From the NCBI GenBank assembly GCA_016866735.1, contig VGLL01000021.1, positions 1 through 12,483 on the forward strand: DNA of 12,483 nt. The letters are read 5' to 3'. Positions within the stretch are counted from its first letter, which is position 1. Each line of letters begins with the position of its first letter. The DNA is from Candidatus Shapirobacteria bacterium. GTDB taxonomy: Bacteria; Patescibacteriota; Microgenomatia; VGLL01. Both the position numbers and the translations under genes were made by a program. Positions 1-6,135 of this stretch are shown here, piece after piece. Below the pieces are notes generated by a model. That model made no database searches, was not told where the DNA came from, and worked only from the letters and a program-made list of their open reading frames with translations.

Positions 1-1
1 C

Positions 2-691
2 TTCTCGGCCGCCGAGGCCGGGATTGAGGAAGCATTGAGAACCGGGGTCTCCGTAGAAACACCCTTTCTCCTTGAATCCGGCGCCTCATTTACCACCAAC
101 GTTACCGGCGCCACTGGCCTATCCGGCTTCACTTTTCCCGATAGGCTCCAGCCTGGAGAGGTACAGCCCTTGTGGCTCGTCAATCACAATGAAAGCGACG
201 GAACGATAGACGAGACGGCGGTTTATAAAGCGGCTTCCGTCGATCTTTGCTGGGAGGGGGCGGCGGCGCTAGGCGCAGCAATCTTTTATAAAGATGCCGG
301 TGTTTATAAGGTGGCGAGAGGCGCCTATGACCCGGACGATGGCAGGAGAGGCATCACCGGCAATGGTTTTAGCGCCCCAGATAGCGGCACTTGTTCAAGT
401 CTGGGAATGGTGCATATAAAAAAGCTAAATTTTGCCGAATTTGGTATTAACCCGGTCTTGCCTTCGATTACCCTGTTATTTATTAGGGTGAGGCCTTATT
501 ACGACTCGGCTAAAATTGGCTTCGCGGCGGCTGGCGGTACGAGTGGGACCTTTCCGTCACAAGGAAAGGAAATAGTTTCGATCGGAACTTATAACGAGAT
601 TACCCGGAAAGTGCGGGTTTTCCGCGGCTGGCTCTCGCCACCGGCCGTCTTCGACTTTGCCCTTTTCTCGGGAGGAAGTTTAACAAAGTAA
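2..691 (+). CDS. Type IV pilin/PilX-like protein, 3' part (5' end outside window)
   Basis: The reading frame is open from base 2 with no initiation codon needed, so this is the C-terminal part of a gene that starts upstream; the TTG at 35 is an internal leucine. The first visible residues, FSAAEAGIEEALRTG, resemble the segment just after the N-terminal membrane helix of PilX/PulG-type pilus assembly proteins (the 'AAEAGIEEAL' signature). The remaining ~215 residues are a Gly/Ser/Thr-rich, beta-rich domain with two cysteines, as in secreted minor pilins. The missing part should hold a prepilin peptidase site and a transmembrane helix. It ends 12 nt before the stop of the convergent Nudix gene. 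The coding call is firm; the pilin assignment rests on the short N-terminal signature, and the C-terminal domain is not recognised. Confidence 0.72.
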   Translation, partial: FSAAEAGIEEALRTGVSVETPFLLESGASFTTNVTGATGLSGFTFPDRLQPGEVQPLWLVNHNESDGTIDETAVYKAASVDLCWEGAAALGAAIFYKDAGVYKVARGAYDPDDGRRGITGNGFSAPDSGTCSSLGMVHIKKLNFAEFGINPVLPSITLLFIRVRPYYDSAKIGFAAAGGTSGTFPSQGKEIVSIGTYNEITRKVRVFRGWLSPPAVFDFALFSGGSLTK

Positions 692-703
692 AAAAGGAAG
701 GCA

Positions 704-1192
704 CTAAGTATTTATTCTTATTCCCAATTTAGTCAGCAGGAATCTTATTACTAAAAGAGGGTGTTTATGAATCTGGCTTAGCGCTTGTTTAGCACTCACT
801 CCTTCGATTTCTCTTTGAATGACATTTCTTGAGCCTTTTTTCCAGTCGCTTAACCACTCTGAAATTGAGGGGTGGCGAAGCTCGGGAAGATTGTTAACCT
901 CAAAAAAGGTAATCTCTTTTGACTCACTGCCAGTTTCGGCTTTTCCGCCAACGACAACCGCTTCGAAAATGTGATTTTTCTTGTTTTGACCCTTATAAGT
1001 ATACTCAGCCACCTTCCTGACAATTTTTATGGCAAAACCCGTTTCTTCTTTGGTTTCTCTAACTGCCGCTTCTTCAGGTGTTTCGCCTTTTTCAATTCCT
1101 CCGCCGGGAATTACCCAGACGGGAACATCTCTTCTCTTGACAAGAAGTAACCTTTTTGATTTATCGAATGCGAAAACGGCTGATCCGTCCAT
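704..1192 (-). CDS. Nudix hydrolase
   Basis: A 162-residue protein with a complete Nudix box at about residues 31-53: G31, E37, R45-E46, E49-E50 and G52 in the spacing GX5EX7REUXEEXGU, with Thr instead of the usual aliphatic residue after RE. The acidic residues bind the divalent metal that cleaves a nucleoside diphosphate linked to another moiety; the substrate cannot be read from sequence. The Nudix fold takes up about the first 120 residues. A roughly 40-residue C-terminal tail ending in a hydrophobic stretch (LLVIRFLL) is unusual and could contact membrane or a partner. The ATG start has no good Shine-Dalgarno. It is divergent from the tunnel-enzyme gene run, with only 29 nt between the starts, so promoters must overlap coding DNA or be absent. 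Confidence 0.9.
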   Translation of the reverse strand: MDGSAVFAFDKSKRLLLVKRRDVPVWVIPGGGIEKGETPEEAAVRETKEETGFAIKIVRKVAEYTYKGQNKKNHIFEAVVVGGKAETGSESKEITFFEVNNLPELRHPSISEWLSDWKKGSRNVIQREIEGVSAKQALSQIHKHPLLVIRFLLTKLGIRINT

Positions 1193-1221
1193 AGCTTATT
1201 TGTAGTCTAGCAGAAATTTGA

Positions 1222-1458
1222 ATGCAATTCCATCTCGTAGTAAAATTGGGGTCAATGAGGCTAATAGAGCTTAGTGGAGATAGAGAAATAATGCCTGCTC
1301 GTGTCGAAACAGGCTCCTTTTTTAGTACTACGGATACAGAGAAAGTTAGGCAAAAACTTTTGGAGTTAGGATATCTACAAATGGCTTACGAAAAGCCGTT
1401 TACCCAAACGGTCTATTTTGAGAACCATCAGGGAGAACTCCAAGCGGAGGTTACGTAA
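1222..1458 (+). CDS. VTC-domain (triphosphate tunnel) protein, N-terminal fragment before frameshift
   Basis: A 78-residue frame that appears to be the first third of a VTC/CYTH-superfamily protein. Residues about 27-30 (RVET) sit where the first tunnel strand lies, and the motif QTVYFEN near residues 62-68 matches the 'SLYFD' strand of bacterial VTC domains. The frame stops at TAA (1456-1458) just where the family expects a 'VRLRRY' strand. That strand is encoded directly downstream in the -1 frame. VTC domains form an eight-stranded tunnel binding triphosphate or polyphosphate; whether this one makes polyphosphate is unknown. ATG at 1222 is chosen as the first start; ATG 1255 is an alternative. 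See the following entry for the remaining part. Confidence 0.6.
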   Translation: MQFHLVVKLGSMRLIELSGDREIMPARVETGSFFSTTDTEKVRQKLLELGYLQMAYEKPFTQTVYFENHQGELQAEVT

Positions 1459-1460
1459 GG

Positions 1461-1967
1461 TTGCGTAGATACACCAACGCTCCCAGCGCAACAGTTTTCG
1501 ATGTTACTGCTGGCGGAAGCAGTTGGTATTTCGAGGGGAAAATTACTCAAGGAGTAAAAGAGCGATTAGTTGTCCCCGCTGGTGTTGGCCTAGCGCTGTT
1601 TTCTGATCCTTCGGTCAGAGGACTGTTGAAAGATTTATTGCCCGGCACTTACATTCTTTTAGATCGGGTGGGGTCGTTGTATCCTGTCGCGGCAACTCAA
1701 TGGCGACGCGAGCACTACGTTTTGAATGAAACAGAAAGGGCTACGATTGACTCGTCTCTGAAATATTTCGGTTTTTTGCCAGGCGAACAAAAGGGTTATC
1801 TAATGGGCGAGGATTCAGGCAATCGACTCGAGTGGAAAAGCGGAAGGGGGATAATACCGCCGTTGGAAATTGAAGGAGTGAATTTGGTGCCAATACCCCC
1901 AAAATGGCATGAGGCGACAATAAGAAAAATGTATAACGAGTGGATAAAAGCGAAAAATAATGAGTAA
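1461..1967 (+). CDS. VTC-domain (triphosphate tunnel) protein, C-terminal part after frameshift
   Basis: This frame carries the rest of the VTC-like domain. It opens at 1422 (after TGA 1419-1421), and TTG 1461 is only a possible restart 2 nt after the TAA of the preceding frame. Visible family features, numbered from TTG 1461: RRY (2-4), YFEGK (23-27), KER (33-35), P75, WRREHY (81-86), the R-x-T-x-D motif R93/T95/D97, and LEWK (123-126), which match the basic and acidic tunnel strands of VTC/polyphosphate-polymerase-like proteins. Joined to the preceding frame it gives about 246 residues, the usual domain length. Restoring one base near 1453-1458 would read EVTxRLRRY through the junction. It overlaps the next gene by 8 nt. 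Either an inactivating or assembly indel, or a genuinely split protein. Confidence 0.7.
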   Translation: MRRYTNAPSATVFDVTAGGSSWYFEGKITQGVKERLVVPAGVGLALFSDPSVRGLLKDLLPGTYILLDRVGSLYPVAATQWRREHYVLNETERATIDSSLKYFGFLPGEQKGYLMGEDSGNRLEWKSGRGIIPPLEIEGVNLVPIPPKWHEATIRKMYNEWIKAKNNE

Positions 1968-2727
1968 CCAAGAAAAAGGGCTTTCAACGATTTACTTTTC
2001 AAAAGAATTTCCACCAAATTGGGAGGTTGAATGGAAGGCCGACTTAGCAACCCAAGACCCCTTCGGCTTTATTGCCAGAGCGAGAGATTCCCTTGGTGAC
2101 GGTACTTTCTACCCCTTTACTGAAGCTAAATCGATGGGTAATATGCCCACGGGGCTAGGCTTTCACCATCTCTTTTTTCATTATTATGGGCATCAGGAAG
2201 ATAGCAAATGGATTCGAGATTTAGTTTTAGTTCAACCTCCGGGCATACCCGTCTTTATTCCGCAAATTAAGATAACGGCACCCGATGAAATAGGCGCCGC
2301 AGATCACCATGTAGTCTTACGTGTTGAGCATAAGGGTAGCTTGGCGCAGAGAGTTCCCCGGGTGAGGCTTAAGGAATACCTTGCCGATTTCGAAGAGCAG
2401 GCAGGAAACCGCCTGTCTTTTGTGGGAACAATTGACAGGCAGAGATACTCTATTTTTGTAACTAATACTTTGAGCGGGCGTAACTACTCTCTCCTTGCAG
2501 ATATATGTCATGAGCCAAGGTTAAGTTTAGGAGTAGCTCTTTCCCAGATTGAGGTTGAATATAAGGGCATTTCTGGGGTATCGTATCCCAGTCGGCTTGC
2601 GCAAAAGGCTGTTTTAGAAGAGTTTGATATCTTAGCGGCAAAATTGCTGTCTGTTTATGAAAGTGGGGTAATTAAACCAACATCGATTACTAAATTTGAC
2701 TGGCTAGTCAAGCAATTGGATTTATGA
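1960..2727 (+). CDS. CYTH-like triphosphate tunnel protein
   Basis: A 255-residue protein with the ExExK signature of CYTH/triphosphate tunnel metalloenzymes near the N-terminus (E22-V-E24-W-K26), a second charged strand RVEHK (121-125), a basic strand with R160 and R162, and a late QIEVEYK strand (E198, E200, K202). In this superfamily such residues line a tunnel that binds triphosphate and metal; members include triphosphatases, class IV adenylate cyclases and thiamine triphosphatases. Which reaction applies here cannot be told. No signal peptide or membrane helix is seen, so it is probably cytosolic. It overlaps the preceding VTC gene by 8 nt and the following glycosyltransferase by 4 nt (ATGA), so all three are probably co-translated. 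Two adjacent tunnel-fold genes is unusual. Confidence 0.72.
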   Translation: MSNQEKGLSTIYFSKEFPPNWEVEWKADLATQDPFGFIARARDSLGDGTFYPFTEAKSMGNMPTGLGFHHLFFHYYGHQEDSKWIRDLVLVQPPGIPVFIPQIKITAPDEIGAADHHVVLRVEHKGSLAQRVPRVRLKEYLADFEEQAGNRLSFVGTIDRQRYSIFVTNTLSGRNYSLLADICHEPRLSLGVALSQIEVEYKGISGVSYPSRLAQKAVLEEFDILAAKLLSVYESGVIKPTSITKFDWLVKQLDL

Positions 2728-3752
2728 AGATCGCTCATGTTTTGAAACCATGGCTCCCTGTGCCCTCCCTGGCCTACGGAGCAATTGAGAAAATGTTAGC
2801 AGAACTTATTGCGGAGCAGTCCAAAGTTGACAACATTCTGTTATTTGCGGTAGGAGGCTCGATCTCAAGCGAAAGGGTAAAATTGATTTCCTTATATCCA
2901 GAAGGTCAGGGAGATAAGGGTTTAGACAGAAATACAGAATTAGCCCAGGCAGTGCATTGTGCCCTCAAACTACAATCGAAAGACGCAAAAATCATTCACG
3001 CCCATTCCATTGATCCTTTCCTCGGTCTAGCTCCGTTCTTAAAAATTCCTAGTATATTTACTTTTTACAGCAATCCAACCCCGGCCGTGAAGATTCTAAG
3101 CGAGTTAGCCGGCAACCACACCCATTTTACCTTTCTTTCAAAGAGTCACCGCAAAAGTTTTCCGTGGATAAAAGAAGCTGGCGTTATTCATTTCGGTTTA
3201 GACCCTAACCATTTTCCTTTTAGCGAGAAGAAGAAAGACTACTTAGCTTTTGTTGGAACTATCGCCGATAAGAAAGGAATTATTGAAGCGATTGAAATCG
3301 CGCGAAGGGCGAAAATGAGATTAAAAATTGCCGCCAAGATAAGAAGTGAGGATAAGGAATTTTATGAGAATCACGCGAAGAAAGTCATCGAGGATTCAAA
3401 TCATGTAGATTTCCTCGGTGAGTTAAACAATTCCGCTCGAAATAATTTGCTTAAAAACGCGCGGGCGATGCTATTTCCGATAAAATGGGAGGAGCCATTG
3501 GGGCTGGTTATGCTTGAATCCTTAGTGGTCGGTACACCTGTAATCGCCTTCAATAGGGGATCCGTTCCGGAAATAATTGAGGATGGAAAAACAGGTTTTA
3601 TTGTCGAAAATATCGACCTAGCAGTAAGGACCGTAGAAAGGGTAGACCATTTAAAACCAGTTGACTGTCGTAGCTCAATCGCCAGTAAATTTCATATAGC
3701 TAATACTGCTGTCGAGTTTAAAAAACTCTACCAGCGAGTTTTAAGCAGATAA
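2724..3752 (+). CDS. GT4-family glycosyltransferase
   Basis: A 342-residue protein with the GT-B layout of family 4 glycosyltransferases. The N-terminal domain begins KIAHVLKPW and has the P-x-x-x-YGAIEKMLAELI acceptor-site region (residues 14-29). The C-terminal nucleotide-sugar domain begins at YLAFVGTIADKKG (173-185) and holds the EX7E motif, E257 to E265, within EEPLGLVMLE, followed by GTPVIAFNRGSVPEII (270-285). It should transfer a sugar from an NDP-sugar with retention; donor and acceptor are unknown. There is no membrane helix, so it is a cytosolic or peripheral enzyme. Its ATG overlaps the TGA of the CYTH-like gene (ATGA), implying translational coupling. Its 3' end overlaps the convergent kinase-like gene by 25 nt. 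Confidence 0.9.
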   Translation: MKIAHVLKPWLPVPSLAYGAIEKMLAELIAEQSKVDNILLFAVGGSISSERVKLISLYPEGQGDKGLDRNTELAQAVHCALKLQSKDAKIIHAHSIDPFLGLAPFLKIPSIFTFYSNPTPAVKILSELAGNHTHFTFLSKSHRKSFPWIKEAGVIHFGLDPNHFPFSEKKKDYLAFVGTIADKKGIIEAIEIARRAKMRLKIAAKIRSEDKEFYENHAKKVIEDSNHVDFLGELNNSARNNLLKNARAMLFPIKWEEPLGLVMLESLVVGTPVIAFNRGSVPEIIEDGKTGFIVENIDLAVRTVERVDHLKPVDCRSSIASKFHIANTAVEFKKLYQRVLSR

Positions 3753-4570
3753 CTGGAAATACTCTCAATCTTTTGGCAAATACTCAACTCATAATCATTT
3801 AGCCTTTGTTGTGACCTAATTAGGTCAATTAAGATTGTCGCAAGTCTGGAGATATAACCAATCCAGTAGCATGGGGTAAAGACAAGTTTTTTACTATTGG
3901 AATAGCAAGAAACTAAAGTTTTTCTGAATTCTACATCCACATCGGCCATTAAAAACCCAACTTCATAATCTAGATTAATCTCGCTTCCAAAATTATCCAG
4001 ATCAACTAAATAGATTTGACCATTTAGTTCGGTGAAGTTGCTAAAGGCGGGATCGAGAATACCAGCGCCTAGGGAAACTACTGTCTTAAGGCGCATCATC
4101 TCCTTCGTGAGCCTCTCAAGGTTTGTAAGGGTGAGTCGACTGAGCGGCTTATTCAATTCAACCAAATCAGCCATGTATCTTGGGGGATTAAATATGCCAA
4201 GCCGACTGGGCTTATTTATCTGCCCCAGCTTTCGGATGACTTTTTGCAGCGAAGAAGGATCAGGCGAGCCAAAACCGCGGCCCAGGTAGGGTATCAAAAT
4301 AAAAAGATTACTCCGGTCAATTTGCCACTGATCTCCCATTACAAGATGGTTTAGTTTCACTTGTGCGGCAAGATAGTTACGAAATATAGTCTCATATTGT
4401 CTCGAGAAATGAATGAATACGAGCTTTTTGTTGGGCGGGCTAGTAATAAGGTACACACTTTTCCTATGCATCGTCAGACCCTGCCTTTTTGATCTATCTG
4501 CTAGTCTTCGGGCTCGAAAATTTGTATCGGTGTTTTTGCTAATGAAATTAAGTTGTGCCGCACTAAGCAT
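3728..4570 (-). CDS. Divergent aminoglycoside phosphotransferase/kinase-like protein
   Basis: A 280-residue protein with no easy name but a recognisable echo of the APH/choline-kinase fold. LGAGILDPAFSNF (167-179) resembles the catalytic loop HxDxxxxN, with D173 and N178 in correct spacing though the usual His is missing. QIYLVDLDNFG (185-195) resembles the metal-binding DFD/DFE strand, with D190 and D192. LFILIPYLGRGF (89-100) may be the hinge. The N-lobe strand KKLVFIHFS (48-56) lacks a lysine at the expected ATP-contact position, so activity is uncertain. The last 70 residues are helical. A GGAG lies 12 nt before ATG 4570; an internal ATG at codon 34 is an alternative start. It overlaps the glycosyltransferase gene tail to tail. 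Coding is well supported by length and context; the function is tentative. Confidence 0.6.
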   Translation of the reverse strand: MLSAAQLNFISKNTDTNFRARRLADRSKRQGLTMHRKSVYLITSPPNKKLVFIHFSRQYETIFRNYLAAQVKLNHLVMGDQWQIDRSNLFILIPYLGRGFGSPDPSSLQKVIRKLGQINKPSRLGIFNPPRYMADLVELNKPLSRLTLTNLERLTKEMMRLKTVVSLGAGILDPAFSNFTELNGQIYLVDLDNFGSEINLDYEVGFLMADVDVEFRKTLVSCYSNSKKLVFTPCYWIGYISRLATILIDLIRSQQRLNDYELSICQKIESISSYLLKTRW

Positions 4571-4700
4571 GCCTGTATTTTACTCCAGATTTGGTAAAGA
4601 GACCAGCGCCCGGTTAAACTTTTTTGGTGGCGGAGGAATTTAGGGAAACGAGTGGGACTAGTCAGGGTTTAAAACTGGATTTTCAAGGCTAATTTAGGGA

Positions 4701-4729
4701 TTGACAAGTGAGTTTTTTTTTGCTTTAAT
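4701..4729 (+). promoter_or_regulatory. Sigma70-type promoter upstream of rho
   Basis: TTGACA (4701-4706) is a perfect -35 box, followed after 17 nt by TTTAAT (4724-4729), one mismatch from TATAAT. The spacer contains a run of nine T. Transcription should begin near 4735-4737, giving a leader of about 50 nt before the GTG at 4786. It lies in the 215-nt divergent gap between the kinase-like gene and rho, and is the strongest promoter visible in the window. Confidence 0.75.
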
Positions 4730-4785
4730 TGTTTTTAGTAAAAAATCCTCTTTTTATTTCCATAAGACGGAGAACGGATTTAATT

Positions 4786-6132
4786 GTGACTACTGCTAGC
4801 GATAATCAGGATTTAAGCCCGCAGGACTTGGTGGGAGAGCCCCTGAATCAGAATAAATTCGATTCAGGGCAGGCCCTGAACCAGGCCCAAGATTCGGGTG
4901 TTGGACAAGTCGTGAGTCAGCCGGTTCGCAGCGAGCCGTCATTTCGCTATGGCACGAGCGATCTTGATGCACCAACCGAATTTGCCCAGGGCGTTTTAGA
5001 CCTTACCAGCGAGGGCTACGGCTATCTCCGGCCCCACTTTACTCCCTCGGGGAAGGATATCTATATTTCTGCTTCTCAAGTGAGAAAGTTCGCCTTAAGG
5101 GCAGGGGACATGGTCGGAGGCCAGGTTCGGCCGCCCAAGGACAATGAACGCTATTTTGGCCTTCTGAAAGTCGAAGTGGTAAATGGAGTTAAGGTCGAAG
5201 ATCTGGGGCAGCGGCCTTGCTTTGAGGATTTAGTACCGATTTTCCCGCAGCCAAAGATTATTCTTGAAACCAAGCAGGATGTTCTTTCCACGCGGATGAT
5301 TGACCTTATCTCTCCCATCGGCTTTGGCCAGAGAGGATTAATTGTCTCCCCGCCCAAGGCGGGCAAGACCTGGCTGTTAAAGGACATCGCCACGGGAGTC
5401 GGCACTAATTATCCCGAAGACTCTAAGTTACCTAAGTCGTCTAAGTTACCTAAGTCTATTCACCTTATGGCCGTCCTTATCGGCGAGCGACCGGAAGAGG
5501 TGACTGATATCCGCCGTCATATCGAAGGGGTTACGGGCGGAAAAGGCGAAGTAATTTCTTCGAATTTCGATGAACCGGCGGAAGATCAAACCAGGGCCGC
5601 GGAAATTGCCCTGGAAAGGGCCAAGAGACTGGTAGAGCAGGGCTTTAATGTTTTCATCCTGCTTGATTCGATCACGCGGTTAGCCCGGGCCTATAACCTG
5701 GCGATGCCGACTTCCGGCCGGACCCTGACCGGCGGTTTTGACCCGGCCGCCCTTTACCCGGCGAAGCACTTTTTTGGTGCGGCGCGGAAGATGGAAGATG
5801 GCGGTTCTTTGACCATTATCGGCACCTGCCTGATTGACACCGGCTCACGCATGGACGACCTTATCTACGAAGAATTCAAGGGGACGGGCAACATGGAGCT
5901 ACATTTGGAGAGGCGGCTTTCTGATCGGCGCGTTTTCCCCGCCTTCGATATTCAACGTTCCTCGACAAGGCAGGAAGAGCTGCTCTTTGAACGCGAGGAA
6001 TACCAAAAGATTATGATTATGCGGCGCATGGTTGATATGCTGAATCCGGAAGAAAGAACCGAGGTTTACCTGGAAAGACTGAAGAAAACTAAAGGTAATA
6101 AGGAGTTCTTGGAAACCCTGAACAAGGGCTAG
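4786..6132 (+). CDS. rho: Transcription termination factor Rho
   Basis: Hexameric RNA-dependent ATPase that ends transcription and releases RNA. From the GTG start it is 448 residues. After a Gln/Ser/Asp-rich N-terminal stretch (to about 65) comes the RNA-binding OB domain (about 69-117, with EGYGYLRP and DIYISASQVRKF), then the ATPase core: Walker A SPPKAGKT (188-195), GERPEEVTDIRRH, Walker B VFILLDS (289-295) and the Q-loop region LTGGFDPAALYPAKHFFGAAR (314-334). GTG 4786 is preferred over the in-frame TTG 4729 because the -10 box ends at 4729 and transcription should start after it; GGAG sits 13 nt before the GTG. An odd 12-residue insert, SKLPKSSKLPKS (213-224), encoded by a 9-bp repeat, lies between the Walker A helix and the following core strand. 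The M23 peptidase gene follows after 3 nt. Confidence 0.96.
   Translation: MTTASDNQDLSPQDLVGEPLNQNKFDSGQALNQAQDSGVGQVVSQPVRSEPSFRYGTSDLDAPTEFAQGVLDLTSEGYGYLRPHFTPSGKDIYISASQVRKFALRAGDMVGGQVRPPKDNERYFGLLKVEVVNGVKVEDLGQRPCFEDLVPIFPQPKIILETKQDVLSTRMIDLISPIGFGQRGLIVSPPKAGKTWLLKDIATGVGTNYPEDSKLPKSSKLPKSIHLMAVLIGERPEEVTDIRRHIEGVTGGKGEVISSNFDEPAEDQTRAAEIALERAKRLVEQGFNVFILLDSITRLARAYNLAMPTSGRTLTGGFDPAALYPAKHFFGAARKMEDGGSLTIIGTCLIDTGSRMDDLIYEEFKGTGNMELHLERRLSDRRVFPAFDIQRSSTRQEELLFEREEYQKIMIMRRMVDMLNPEERTEVYLERLKKTKGNKEFLETLNKG
4841..4869 (+). repeat. Perfect 9-bp inverted repeat in the 5' part of rho
   Basis: CCCTGAATC (4841-4849) and GATTCAGGG (4861-4869) are exact reverse complements separated by 11 nt. 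A third CCCTGAA follows at 4874-4880, which could form an alternative hairpin with CAGGGC. It lies about 55 nt after the GTG start, in the low-complexity N-terminal coding region. A hairpin here could influence translation, but no regulatory role is shown. Confidence 0.5.
5423..5458 (+). repeat. Four 9-bp tandem repeats inserted in rho
   Basis: Four consecutive units beginning CTAAGT (alternately CTAAGTTAC and CTAAGTCGT/CTA), equivalent to two copies of an 18-bp duplication. Because the unit is a multiple of 3 it keeps the frame and encodes KLPKSSKLPKSI. The insert falls at a place in the ATPase core where the E. coli protein has no such residues, probably a surface loop before the strand LMAVLIGERPEE. 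Confidence 0.85.
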
Positions 6133-6135
6133 GGT

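Noticed and set aside
1137..1165. TTGACA at 1137 as a promoter for the tunnel-enzyme genes
   Set aside because: The -35 is perfect but nothing close to TATAAT lies 16-18 nt downstream (TTTATC is poor), and it lies inside the Nudix gene.
1422..1460. Programmed -1 ribosomal frameshift in the VTC-like gene
   Set aside because: No canonical slippery heptamer lies in the overlap and no obvious stimulatory hairpin follows; an indel is simpler.
4032..4289. Plus-strand open frame opposite the kinase-like gene
   Set aside because: Shorter than the minus-strand gene that it overlaps completely, and without recognisable motifs.
4729..4785. TTG at 4729 as the start of Rho (19 extra residues)
   Set aside because: The -10 box of a strong promoter ends at 4729, so this codon would lie before the transcription start; GTG 4786 is preferred.
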